A DNA stretch of 64,000 nt, from positions 92,055,416-92,119,415 of the forward strand of contig CM057009.1 in NCBI GenBank assembly GCA_029891345.1. Direction: 5' to 3'. Shown here piece by piece: positions 11,580-22,680 of this stretch (position 1 is the stretch's first letter; each line of letters starts with the position of its first letter). The translations under genes and the position numbers were made by a program. The notes under the pieces were generated by a model, which made no database searches, was not told the DNA's origin, and saw only the letters and a program-made list of their open reading frames with translations. Source of the DNA: Dryococelus australis (taxonomy: Eukaryota; Arthropoda; Insecta; Phasmatodea; Phasmatidae).

Positions 11580-12080
11580 AATATTCTGCAATACAACAAA
11601 TAGAACGTTGTTGTAATGCTGCACAACAAAAATAACTTCTTTATTTGGTAAAATAAAACCTAGTCTCGGGTTTAATTTTTTAAAATAAAATCCAAAACTA
11701 GGCTTTATTTCACACAAGGGATTCTTTGTAGCATCTCGAGAGCCCTAAAACAACAAATCGCCAATAAAGAAAAACAATTTTATAGTGCTATACAACATGT
11801 AACAAATTCATCTTTTTTAGTCATCAATCACATTTCATATAAACAAATTAAACAACAGTTCTAAACGTTGTATTAATAGGAGCTGATATATTAATTGTTA
11901 AATATATCGTGGAATATGATAAAATTGTAATATTCGTTAAATGTTTACTTACAAATAAACTTAAGTCGTGACTAAAATATTTGAATAAATAGGTTATTGA
12001 TTATGTATAGATATCGTTACTTTTCCTTTTATCTTTTATCTTTCGATTTCTGTACCACTACTCCACCATAAACTAAAAGC
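11580..12080. other. AT-rich intergenic stretch
   Basis: No gene or repeat boundary recognised. Confidence 0.45.
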
Positions 12081-12086
12081 TAGTAC

Positions 12087-12360
12087 AGTCTGTTCGCAGT
12101 AAAAGTGAGCACTTTTGAAGCCCTGCTTAATATGTACTTGTATGCACATTTTGTATTTTTTCAACATATGTAAAATTAACATTGCAATGAGCCTGATCAC
12201 TTTATTCAAGCGTCAGTAAAAATAAACTGTGAGATTATTAAAAAAGTATGTGTGTTACATATTTGCTCATTCTGACATAATCTGAATTTAAAAATGAGAA
12301 ATTAAAAGAAATAATTTCATTATTCACAAATGTTTACCAAACATTTTAAATTTAATCTTT
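12087..12360 (+). mobile_element. MITE, AGGCTGTTCAC family, right end missing
   Basis: Left TIR AGTCTGTTCGCAGTAAAAGT then GAGCACTTTTGAAGCCC, followed by interior words of the long subfamily (TGTACTTGTATGCA, GATCACTTTATTCA). The element fades out just before the next copy begins at 12371, so no right TIR is present. Confidence 0.75.
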
Positions 12361-12370
12361 AAGACATGTA

Positions 12371-12612
12371 TAGGCTGTTCACGGTAAAGTGAGCACTTTT
12401 TAAGGCCCTTGTAAGTTTTTTTCACCCAATTTTCATCTTCCTGGTGCTTTTTAATATAAGCATTGCAATGTGACCAATAAACACGGTGTATAGGCCCTAC
12501 ATTTCACTACCCTCAAAATTTAATGCCAGATGCTGCACTAAAGAATATTTATTAGTGGTTAATGCCTGTTGGAATGGCCTTATAAAGTGCTCACTTTACC
12601 GTGAACAGCCTA
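12371..12612 (+). mobile_element. MITE, short subfamily (242 bp)
   Basis: Left end TAGGCTGTTCACGGTAAAGT then GAGCACTTTTTAAGGCCC. Right end GGCCTTATAAAGTGCTCACT then TTACCGTGAACAGCCTA. The TIRs are about 36 bp and almost perfect, with TA at both borders. The interior differs from the 420-bp copies and matches 19504-19741 in the opposite orientation (TTTATTGGTCACATTGC-type words). Confidence 0.9.
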
Positions 12613-13259
12613 TAAATACTTTACTCTATTGTTACCAACTTTACCGGGAGCATTGGAGTAAGTGTTTCCGTTAAAATATTCATGTGCATCGTAGTTAAAT
12701 GACACTATGTATATTTTCTTATTGTATTAATCGCGCTGTTTCCGGGTTGCAAAGTACTGTATACTATACGCAATAAAAAGCGATCTAGCCAGTAGGAAAG
12801 GATACTATGTGCCATCATGGTATAGAGGTAAACTGCACTCCTGTAAATATTCGTATTTGTAACATAGTGCCCTGTACCTCAGAGATGCGAATAGGGGATG
12901 TGACATTTAAAAAAATTGTTTTAAAATTAATTTTATATAGTTTTATTTAAAAAGTCTTTTAATAAAAATGTTTTTAACTCCGGCGGCCATTTTCCCCTTT
13001 TTCTTTCGGAATTTCCCTTTTTCCCTAAAAATTTCCCTTAAAAATTTATAAAAAATTTAATTTAAAACTGACATTTCCGAAGGTCCCCCAGCACAACCAA
13101 TTACACACCACTGTTCGACTCCAGCAGACGACTGACTCCTTCAAACCCACTATACTCATTCCGCCATTGCGTGTTTTCTTCCTGGGCGAACGAATATGTG
13201 GGTTTTCTCAGAGTGCTCCCATACCGCGAATATAAATTCTGAATACGAACACCTGTCTT

Positions 13260-13472
13260 TTGACCTCTACGACCATGGACCCTCGACCTGCATGGTCGCT
13301 AACTGGTTGTCATCAGTGCCGATTCTGCGATCGGGTTATCGCTTATGTTCAAAATGCCCATCAGCTTGAGAGGGCGGTCCGAACAAAGAGTGCTTTAAAC
13401 GCGACGACGATCAATTGGGAAGCATGGTGGAAGCCTGCTGTAGTTCTGGCCACTTTTATTCCAAAGTGTTAA
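13260..13472 (+). other. small unassigned open frame inside element A
   Basis: A 70-codon frame with three Cys (CHQCRFC) and no recognised family. It lies between the arms of element A, where no host gene is expected. AATAAA-type words follow at 13471 and 13492. Kept only as a note. Confidence 0.15.
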
Positions 13473-13639
13473 TAAAGTTTGCCCAGGAAGCAATAAAATA
13501 TATAGAGGGACCTGGATATATACTGTTTTAAAACGAAGTTATTAAATAAAATGTTCGCATTTCAGATGTTAGAGATAGGACTATATAAGTTTTGTTCAAA
13601 ATCTGTGAATACATATTTTTTTCATTTGCGATCTACATA

Positions 13640-13895
13640 CACACACACACATACACACCGCACTTACCACCACAACCAGCACCGCGATCAGCACTGCAAT
13701 TAGCACCGCAATTAGCAACGCAAGTAGCACCACAATCAGCACCTCAATTAGCAAAGCAATTAGCACTGCAATCAGGGGTCATTATGGGTCGATGGAGTCA
13801 ATGGGGTCGATGGGGTCAATGAGGTCGATAGGATCGATGGTGTCAATGGGGTCAATGGGACCAATGGGGTCAATGGGGTCAGTCTTGTGAGGGGC
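13640..13895 (+). repeat. short tandem repeats: GCACCGCAATTA units, then TGGGGTCAA/GA units
   Basis: After a CA-rich start, a 12-bp unit close to GCACCGCAATTA repeats with variation at about 13676-13780. From about 13780 to 13890 it gives way to a 9-bp unit close to TGGGGTCAA/TGGGGTCGA. Two different minisatellites lie side by side inside element A. The open frame at 13592-13822 is a translation of this array. Confidence 0.85.
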
Positions 13896-14280
13896 CAGTC
13901 CGACAACAGGATTCAGTTGTCTACTTTAAGTGTGACCATGATTTATAGGTGAGCGAAGAACTTATCTGGAAGAAACTGTCGAAGATATAACTGCATGCTA
14001 ATGTGACCAAGGAACTAGTATTAAAACCTGCCTACCTGCCTGTGTGTGATGTCTCAATGCTCGCATGTGATTGGCTAGGTGCAATCACGTGGTAACTTTG
14101 TGATTGGCTGGTCGGTGTCTGCACAATGTATTAATGGTGCAGTACGATTGGTTCAAAGTCAATATGATGCTATAAGGCTTGCGTACTTGTATATTATAAG
14201 CAGTAGGGAGGTAAGCCGAGAGGTTTAGTTTGACAGCAGCTGAGTGGAAGGTGGATCGTCTCGACTAGCTTCTGCCTTTT

Positions 14281-14795
14281 CACTTAGATTTTTTCTCGAG
14301 TTTTTGTTTTAGGTCATTCAAGGCCATGCTGTTAAGGTCAAGGCAGTCTGCATCTAATATGGCGGCGGTAATCTGTAATGTGTTATACATGTTCACTTTT
14401 ATGTATTTTTCTAAGTTTTTTATTTTCAAGTCCATTCAAGGTCATGGGGTCAAGGTCGAGGTAGTCAGCATCTAATATGGTGGTGGTAGTCTGTAATGTA
14501 TTATGCATGTTGACTTTTATGTAGGTTTTCTCAAGTTTTTATTTTAAAGGTCATTCAAGGTCATGGGGGTAAGGTCGAGGTTGTCTGCATCTAACATGGC
14601 GGTAGTGGTTTGTAATGTATTGTGCTTGCTGACATTTATGAATTTTCCCTCGAGTTTTGGCTTTCAAGGTAATTCAAGGTCATGGAGTCAAGGTCTGTGT
14701 AGTCTGCATCTAACATGGCTGTAGTAGTCTGTAATGTATTATTTTTGCTGACTTCTATGCATGTTTCTCGAATTTTGGTTGTCAAGGTCATTGCT
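14281..14795 (+). repeat. tandem array of 118-119 bp units (about 4.4 copies)
   Basis: The word (C)ATTCAAGGTCATG, or a close variant, recurs at about 14315, 14433, 14552 and 14671 and partially at 14789, giving a period of 118-119 bp. Each unit also carries CTGCATCTAA(C/T)ATGGCGG-like and GTCTGTAATGTATTAT-like words. Several units hold TCAAGGTCA. Confidence 0.88.
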
Positions 14796-15389
14796 ATTGG
14801 GCATTGTCCTCCAAGATGATGGATGGATGATGTAAACCAAGATGGTGGTCACCTACCAAGATGGCGGTCGCCTTCAAAAATTGTGGTCTCCAATAATGTA
14901 TAAACAAATGGCAAACAAAAGACATATATGGCAGCCTCCAGTAACATATGTAACATTTAAACAAAGATGGCTGCCTCCAGTAGCATGTAAACAATTGACG
15001 AACGAAAAAATCAAGATGGCGGAATGAGTACAGGTGAGGAGAGTGGGTGTGAGGCAGTCAGTCGTCTGCTGGAGTCGAACAGAGGTTTCTAATTGGTTGT
15101 GCCGGGAGGGACCTTCGGAAACGTAAGTCTTTTAATTTTAATTTTTTATGGGAAATTTTTTAGGGAAAAAGGAAAATTCCGAGGGAAAAAAGTGGAGAAT
15201 AGCCGCCGGAGTTAAAGTTAATTAAGAAATTATTTAAATAAAATTTTATAAAAACAAATTTTAAAAGATTACTGCAATTGTTAAACGATTTTAAAAAGAA
15301 TTATTAATAATTACTGTTTATATATTTTAAAGTAGGTTTTTTAAATTTTTTGTGATTTTTTATATATATTTTTAATTTTTGCATTTTCA

Positions 15390-15415
15390 AGGTCAAAGGT
15401 CAAGGTCAATGGTCA
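15390..15415 (+). repeat. cluster of AGGTCA half-sites (DR1 plus DR0)
   Basis: AGGTCA occurs at 15390-15395, 15397-15402 and 15403-15408, with GGTCA again right after. This is what is seen. The match to nuclear-receptor half-site spacing is known chemistry, but binding here is only a conjecture. Confidence 0.5.
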
Positions 15416-15789
15416 TAGGTACTGATCCATGTCTCCTGATCACCTGGGTCTGACCCTGGGTCGCTGATCCCAGTCAGCATTTCTGTAAAAAATGGGTAAT
15501 ATCTGTGGATCCTTTAAATATTTCTTTTGATAATTTTTAAATATCGTTTAGTAATAAATTTCTTGGTGTTTTTATTATTTTATTTTTTAGAATTTCCTGG
15601 AAGTTTTTAAGGTTTTTTTTAGTGTTTTTGAGGTCAAAAGTCCTCGGGATTAAGGTCAAAGGTCACACGGGTAGGGGGTGAAAGGTCATTTACACCCAAG
15701 ACGGCGGTCGGGTGACGTAACATGAAGGTGGCTCTCCGCTGCTACACTCCTATGCCCCATGCCCTTGCGCCCAACTTTCCATAATCATA

Positions 15790-17890
15790 CTACTTACTTA
15801 ACAGCAGTGAATACATATCATTAATATTTTTATTGCTGAAATTTTGTTGAGAGAGATCATGCCCTATGGCAGTGGACGTGTGTCAAGTATAAAATTTATA
15901 TTTTAAAAAATGTTAATAACTTGCGGAAGTTTCTGAAGCATACAACTTATGCCACCATTTTTCAGAAGAGTTCACGAGAAAAATTCTTCCTACGTGTCTT
16001 GGTGTGGACCACGTACCACCACGTCAGCATAAACAACGGCATGATATCACGAATGAGTACTTAGTGAACTTTAATTAGACCCTTGTTATGTGGAAGGCGT
16101 TCAAGAGGAAGAGGTGATGTACATCAATGAAAACCTGCACCTAAGATTATGTGCGAATGATGGGAAAATATGTATTTTTTTTAAACATGATACATGTACG
16201 CTTTCTGCATAAAACGTGATTAATGTAGAAATGGGGACAAGATGTAGAGGTCATATGTAAACAATGAGGTTAGTAGATCAAGATGTATTCGAAGGGTGGG
16301 TTGGTGTGCTAATAGACAGGTAAGTATCCAAAGTGGCAGTTGCGACATTTATGCATGTAACACGTGTACGTAACACAGTATCTGGGTGGAGAGGTGAATG
16401 GCATATGGCGAGTATCAACAAGGTGTGCTGAAGGTTCGTGATTGGGAGACTGGCGTTCCGATAAGGAGTATGTGATACGAGGCTGTGGGCATGGAGAAGT
16501 AGGATTACGAAAGTAGATTGAAATATCTCAAACACGACATATAGTATGTTTCACGAACAGTTCTGAAGGCATTCTTCGTTACAGCTGTTTACAAGGATAC
16601 AGCGTTGCCTCCACCCGTCACAGATGATGTTTACACAAACGCACTCAGCTAACTATCAACCCGCCCGATATGTAAACAGAAAATAATTTGCCATGTAAAT
16701 AACTGTACATCGGGCAACTGACAAAAAAGTGCAGTCGCCGTGAGACAGACTAAACTGATGTCACACTGAGAAGGAACTGGTCTCAAAGTCAGCGAAGGAA
16801 TGGGAGACTGTTTTTTGAGAAAAATTCGTGTAGATTTAATATTTCCTATGATAAATATTACTGACCCCACTAACCCGAAAAATCATTAAAATCAATATTT
16901 TTATGTGTCCGTGGTTTTCATATACTAGGAACCAAACTACGATGGCTCAGACGAACAAAATTCTAAAACATACGAATGTTGTTATTAAAACTACAAATAC
17001 ATCGTTTTCTTAGAAAAAAAGTTATGTGACAGGGTGTGTATTAATATAAAAAGTAAATACATACAGTAGTTTTAAGTTTTAATTTTATATATCATTGTAT
17101 AATAAAATTTATGCAATCTTTTCCATGTGAGTATTGTTCCTATTGCCTCTCATTCCCAACCTCACAAATTTTTTCCACTCGACTCCAGCTGTTGATATAA
17201 AGCACTATCCTCGCCAAAATAAGACATATGAACTTTTCATTGCGTACCTTTGCATCGAGGCTTCCATGCAGCGTGTGCGTTGCTTCCCCTCACAGTCCGT
17301 CATTCTACAATATGTTTTACTACGTAGAAATTTAGAATTTTCTCCCCCGATTTTAAAAATTGCTTAGTTTATTAGTGTTGAAGATATGCATGAATCTGTA
17401 ATATGACAAATCTCTAATTACATAAAAAATCTTATATTTAATTCACAAAGACAATCCTAATTTCCGTAGTCGAGTTCTAAAAGTAGAAAACTTTACTTAC
17501 TATACATAACATTAACTCAGATGTTTTCTCTTCGATCTTCAACAGGAACACTTTGAAATTTTCCGTGTTTTTTATCACCCTAAAATCTTTTCTTTTGTGT
17601 TGCTCGTGTACATGTAAACTGACACGCTAGATTTTTCTGATGGAAATATCTAATTCAGTACGTAGTTACTGTAACTCAAGCCCATAAGAACTAAACATGT
17701 TCGCAGGATCGCGAAATATCAAGCTTCATGTTCTGCACTGCGCACTTTTACGCAGAGACTAAATGGCTCCAGGACGTTCTTATAGTGTGTTCTAAACCAT
17801 CTAAATACCGACTGTATGGTCAGATATTTTTGGTAAACGCCGAGGATTGAGCTCATGAGCGGGACGCTTCAGCGATAGCAGCTACATAGT
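15790..17890. other. intergenic stretch, no supported gene
   Basis: Open frames at 16278-16535 (minus), 16649-16870 (minus) and 17134-17367 (plus) have no recognisable domain. No tandem array or terminal repeat was identified. Confidence 0.45.
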
Positions 17891-17891
17891 G

Positions 17892-18155
17892 TTTTTTTTT
17901 TTTTTGTTCTTTTATTTTATGATTGCTCAATACATTAACTTTTGCTTTGGAAATATAAAGGCTTTAATTTATTTGGCGAATTATTAGACGAGAAAATTTG
18001 CCCCTTTTAGAGGCGAATCGAAATTTCCCTAGACGAGATGTCCCATTATTAACAACTCAAATGATCACATTCATACCCTACAAGGGAATCGAACCAAGAA
18101 CTTGTAGCACCGTAAGCTAGTGACCAACCGACTACACTATGAACATCGTCTATCC
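17892..18155 (-). mobile_element. second tRNA-derived SINE type with poly(A) tail
   Basis: On the minus strand a tRNA-like head has A-box TAGTGTAGTCGG and B-box GGTTCGATTCC about 45 bp apart, followed by CTTGTAGGG. The body runs to a run of about 14 T on the plus strand at 17892-17905, that is, a poly(A) tail on the element's own strand. The body differs from the GCCGCTGG-type SINE of this window. No sure target-site duplication. Confidence 0.6.
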
Positions 18156-18159
18156 GTTG

Positions 18160-19119
18160 CTGGCCTTGTTCTCCAATTCGACGTACCAGATCTCTTCTCG
18201 GTGAAGATGGATGCCTGCTCTCTACAGATGTAGACAAAGTCGATCACTCGAAAGCCTGGTAACAGTAACTGAGTGGGTTGATCACTATGCTTCAACAGAT
18301 TCGACTTACCTCGGCATACATCGATGACAGCAAAGTATTTAACATTTCGATGCATAAAATTGAGCTCTTGCTGAGACACCTGTATACTTGATTCGTGAAC
18401 TGGGTTACAGAATGGCTTGTAATACACATATGTTTGTACACGAAAATAAATAAAACTTCAAAATAGGACGGAATACAACTTTCAACAAATCGCGCTTATT
18501 GCAAACACCATCTTGAAATTATTCATCGTGGCCAAAGACGACATTTTCAGGCTGTCGCAATATGAAATATTCTGTATAAATTCCTGTGGAACTACTATAG
18601 GGGCTTGCATTGAACTTCGCTACAGATGTTACACCAATAAAGTGATAAGGTCACCGCTTAAAGTCCCACATGTACACGCAGTAAGGCAAGAACATAGCAC
18701 ATCTGTTGAAAGCTTTGTGCGTAGCGCATACTTTTAACACTTTTATGGCTTCAGACGAAGAAAACAGTTTCAGGTAAACAATATCACTGAGTGGTCGCTA
18801 CCTGCGACATTTTTCCCTACTGATGAGAAATGCAGAAGGTGTTCAATGCGCAATAACAAACCTTACAATGGCAGGTGCTGCAGCTTTGCGCGAACTATCT
18901 GTTGCAGTATAGAATTGCCCCAATGAGCAAACACGCACAGCTTTGAACCATTGAGATGTCGCAAAACTGTATAAAGAATGTGATGTATGGACATAGGCCA
19001 TTTGTGCATCCATAAATTTCGTGTCTATGTACAATTCATCTAATACAGTGGTACTTTTCTGATGCTAGACAAGACTATGTGCCCTTCTTTATATATACTG
19101 GTGAATAAAATATCACACT
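18160..19119. other. intergenic stretch
   Basis: Frames at 18137-18427 (minus), 18513-18737 and 18843-19034 (minus) have no recognised domain. Confidence 0.45.
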
Positions 19120-19132
19120 AGGCACTTCCTAG

Positions 19133-19380
19133 TTGAGTTGGGCTGAGTTGAGAGATTTGGGCAGCACTTAACCACAAGGTATTGAGAGTCGATGAGGGTG
19201 AAATGATGCGAGGATGGGGCATCACTATAATTCAAGGGCGGTGGTTACGGGAGATCCCGAGAAAACCCGCAGGCCAGCGGCATCGTCCGGCACGATTCCC
19301 ACATGCGAAAATCCGGGAGTGACCCGGCCGGGGAATTTAACCCTGTTCTCCATGTCTAACCGCTCAGCCACCGCGGCCCC
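19133..19380 (-). mobile_element. full-length tRNA-derived SINE with 13-bp duplication
   Basis: Minus-strand order: GGGGCCGCGGTGGCTGAGCG head with A-box-like TGGCTGAGCGGTTAGA, B-box-like GGTTAAATTCCC, CACTCCCGGATTTTCGCATG, GACGATGCCGCTGG, TTTTCTCGGGATCTCCCG, then the 3' part ending CCAAATCTCTCAACTC. AGGCACTTCCTAG at 19120-19132 and AGGCACTTCTTAG at 19381-19393 flank it, a 13-bp duplication with one mismatch. This fixes both ends of the element. Confidence 0.92.
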
Positions 19381-19503
19381 AGGCACTTCTTAGCTTCCCG
19401 AAATTACCAAAGACAGGCGGTCACATACAAGGATTGCTGTATTACGCAACCTCTCAACAGGCAAGCAAGTACAAATGTTGTGACGTGTATAAAATCAGTA
19501 ATA

Positions 19504-19741
19504 TAGGCTGTTCACGGTAAAGTGAGCACTTTTTAAAGCCCTTCCAACAGACATTAACCACTAATAGATATATCTTATTGCATCCCCAGGCATTAAATTT
19601 CGAGGGTGGTGAAATGTATACACAGTGTTTATTGGTCACATTGCAAAATTTACATTAAAAAGCAGCAGGAATATGTAATTTGGATGAAAGGAAATATTTA
19701 GAAGGGCCTTAAAAAGTGCTCACTTTACCGTGAACAGCCTA
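19504..19741 (-). mobile_element. MITE, short subfamily (238 bp)
   Basis: TIRs TAGGCTGTTCACGGTAAAGT / ACTTTACCGTGAACAGCCTA with the adjoining GAGCACTTTTTAAAGCCCTT. The interior is the inverted match of the copy at 12371-12612. TA borders are present on both sides. Confidence 0.9.
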
Positions 19742-19744
19742 TTG

Positions 19745-20580
19745 GTTAAATGTTAAGCTGTGATCAGCCGGCTGTAGTCTGCGCGCCATATCTTGGCAGA
19801 CAAACTCCTTACCGTACTAGGGAATCCCTCCACCTAGACATGCGCGGGCAACGATCCGAAGTTATAACGTCGTATTATAGAAGTGAACAGCATTACTGGC
19901 ACGTTATAGCTAGGCTGGAAGTCTCATTCGCCGCTTCTCAACGTGAAGAGAAATGGTTTTAACCTAATGAGAGGAACTCTGATGTTTCATTAAGTAGGCC
20001 TACTACTCTACACATTAAAATTAGTATTCAATTTATAAATGTAATATTAATTTAAAATAAAAAAAAACTTTATGCAAGTGTTGTCACCACTGCCTAAAAC
20101 AAATTTTACTGCAAAAAATAAAAAGAACAAGATTTATCCAAGGAAACGTTATCACAGGAAGTACAAAAACCCCATACAATTGATGTATTGGTTTGGGTGC
20201 TCTACAGTATCGATGGCATTTGTAGGTTTGTTGTTACCATCTCTTGTTTCGAAATGTTAACAATGTGCTTTAAGTCTTCCACAGAGCCCAGCAGCACCGA
20301 GAGCAATGTGCACACATCGACCTATACTTCTGTGATGGGGAATTTATAGTATTCTCAGATGTTTCTTTCATTATTTTATGTTACGGATAAGTTCAGAGTA
20401 AGCAGCAGTTAGTTTCCGATAGGGATTTATCCTCTTTTCTTCCTGCCTACTTGATACTATGATACATTTTAAGACTCATACTGTGGTCCTTACTTTATTT
20501 GTGTGTATACTTCGAGAATAACGCATTTAAAAATAGCATACGACTTTGCGCTGGAAAAAAACGGAGATCGCCATGTTGAT
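19745..20580. other. intergenic stretch
   Basis: Frames at 19750-19962 and 20072-20260 show no known domain. The Lys-rich start of the latter is an A-rich tract. Confidence 0.4.
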
Positions 20581-20587
20581 GTGCCTG

Positions 20588-20595
20588 TGACGTCA
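20588..20595. promoter_or_regulatory. perfect TGACGTCA (CRE-type) palindrome
   Basis: A perfect CREB/ATF-type octamer just upstream of the Harbinger-like insertion. If the insertion is removed, it lies about 120 bp before the THAP-like cysteine motif at 24.0 kb, the same arrangement as at 47290. Function is inferred from the match only. Confidence 0.4.
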
Positions 20596-21491
20596 CTGCA
20601 CAGGTTGTTCTTTGTAGTTTACAGGCAGTTTCCTTAGGACCGGTTTCACCAACGAAGTTTAAACGATTTACTCTCGATTAAGAACAATGTACGTACCACC
20701 ATGCACTTGAACCCAATTTTTCCAAGTTAAGCGAGATTATATATAAACTGCCCGATTTAAGTCAGCTTAGCACCTCTAATATCGCTTAAATGTGAAAGTA
20801 AAATCGAGTAGGAAAATACTGCATTAAATATTGATATACAGTAATAGTGCCCATGTTCGCAAACATTTTAATGCAATTTTCGTTACGTCAAAAAAAAATG
20901 CAATTATTTATCTTCACACAGTGGGACTATATATTTTGGAGTTCATTATTCGTTTATAGTTTTCTTTTGGGAAATGGTTCGCCACTAACAAAATTGCATG
21001 AATTTGTGTGCATATGAAATGTTATAACTCGTCATTGTACAATGCGATACTGAACAATATTCTCTTACACTTCCTTGATTGTGTAGATAAATGTAACATA
21101 AAAACTGAGTAGTAGGCATATGGTGCAGCTAAGGCATCAGGCTTCGGGCAGAGGCGCCGAGGTGCCAAGGTTGCCTACCATCATCTTGGTTCTCGGACTT
21201 CCCGCTCTGTCATTCCGGTCACGCGACCGCCATCTTAGATTATGCCATGTAAGAAAATAATAACATGTGAGCTTAAGAATTCAGACTCCGGTTGAAAATT
21301 ACGAGATATTATAACACATTGCGTGGCTTTACATAAACTAAAAATACTCTAAAATATATCATTCATAAGCCATATATAAACTGGTTGAAAAAATATCTAA
21401 AATATACTAACAATATTTCTGTAACTGTACGAGGGAATGCAGCTTCTACGATTGCAAATTATATACAAGTTTTAAGTGATTTGGCATGAGC

Positions 21492-21567
21492 TCATGGTGA
21501 CCTGTGGTTAGCATATCAGACTTCTAATCGAACGGTTGCGTGTTCGAATTCTGTCTGAGCCTGATAA
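21492..21567 (+). repeat. tRNA-like sequence (Arg-TCT-like), probable SINE head or tRNA pseudogene
   Basis: Contains TGTGGTTAGCATATCAG (D-arm-like), CTTCTAA (an anticodon-loop-like 7-mer with TCT) and GTGTTCGAATTC (T-loop-like). The stems pair poorly, so a functional tRNA is unlikely. Confidence 0.5.
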
Positions 21568-22613
21568 TATTTTCTTATTTTTTAAAATGTTGCCAACTGT
21601 CATGGGAAAGTGTGAAATTAAAAAAATCTTAGATCTTTGAACAGAATTTACTTTGCAAAATTCATTTTCAATACATTTTTAATACATTTTCAAAGAATAT
21701 GTTTCCAGCATTAGTCTAATGATAAATAAAATAAATAAAATTATTCTACTTATTTATTAATGCTTCGATTCCTAGATGAATGTGTACAAGGCCGGTTAGT
21801 CCAGTGCCCTGTGATCGCTTAAGTTCGCAAGCAGTTGTCCCTTCTCCGAGCGACATCTGTTGATGACGTCCCTTTACGCCATTATTTGATGATGTCACTC
21901 TTGGCTGGTCGCTGCAGGCCGTCTGCTCTGGCGGACCCGTCGGTGCGTGCGAGCATGTGTTGTTACAAGGCTAGGCGACTTCATTTTCATACACAGTAAA
22001 AACGAATTGAATAAAATAAAATATTAAGACAGCGTATTCTTTTTCAAAATATAAAGTACTGAAAATGAAATATGTTTACGAAGTCCTGCCTAGAATGTAC
22101 TTTACAATAACTTTTTAAATACCTTCTCGTGTATGGAAAATTACTTCTGTAAATTTGTAAATAAATATACGCAGTGACGATTCGCACACTCTAGCAGACG
22201 ATGAAGTAATTATGCAGACGGGGGGAGTCGAACATGTATATGTTATCAGTGGAGCAAATGTGACTAATCGAACAAGTTTAATCTTAAATAATATATATGT
22301 AAGTTAAACCAAAAAAATAAAAAGTATAATTAAAAATAATATAATAAAAATGAGTACTTAAAGATACTTAAAAGAAAAAATAAAATACTTAAATAGTATA
22401 TCAGTTAAATCGAAATATTATATAAGTTAAACCAAAATAATACAAAATTTAATAAAAATAATATTATTAAAAAATAAATACTTAAAGAATTATTGATATG
22501 TAATTAAAATACCAAAAAATCATATGACATAAAAATGTAGTATCTTTAATGATAGGCAAAATATAATTTTTTGGTCCCCAAGCTATATACTTCTAATAAA
22601 CTCCAATCACATG

Positions 22614-22680
22614 TCGCGATAGCCGAGTGGTCTAAAGCGTAAGTCTGGCGATCCCAGGTCAGTTCGATCCCACATTATTC
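22614..22680 (+). repeat. tRNA-like SINE head
   Basis: GATAGCCGAGTGGTCTAAAGCG is a Leu/Ser-tRNA-like A-box region and is followed by a B-box, AGTTCGATCCC. It lies inside element B. Stem pairing is incomplete, so I call it a pol III-derived repeat head. Confidence 0.6.

Larger units (their letters stand above)
12905..15785. mobile_element. long-inverted-repeat element A
   Basis: Sequence at about 12930-13160 is the inverted copy of about 15000-15290. Matching landmarks are AACTCCGGCGGCC versus GCCGCCGGAGTT, GGAATTTCC with CCCTTTTTCC versus its complement, CCGAAGGTCC versus GGACCTTCGG, CACAACCAATTA versus TAATTGGTTGTG, GACTCCAGCAGACGACTGAC versus GTCAGTCGTCTGCTGGAGTC, and ATTCCGCCAT versus ATGGCGGAAT. 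The right end (near 15755-15785) reads, on the minus strand, GGGCGCAAGGGCATGGGGCA, resembling the end of palindrome C. The left arm stops near 12905 without the matching terminus, so this copy is truncated there. The interior carries minisatellites and no transposase. Confidence 0.7.

Noticed and set aside
13592-13822. Proline/alanine/glutamine-repeat frame
   Set aside because: Translation of the 12-bp minisatellite in element A.
14281-14795. CRISPR-like array of regularly spaced repeats
   Set aside because: The whole 118-bp unit is repeated, so there are no unique spacers, and no cas genes exist here.
21492-21567. Functional tRNA-Arg(TCT)
   Set aside because: The anticodon-loop and T-loop words are present but the acceptor and anticodon stems do not pair well. 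It lies in a mobile element.
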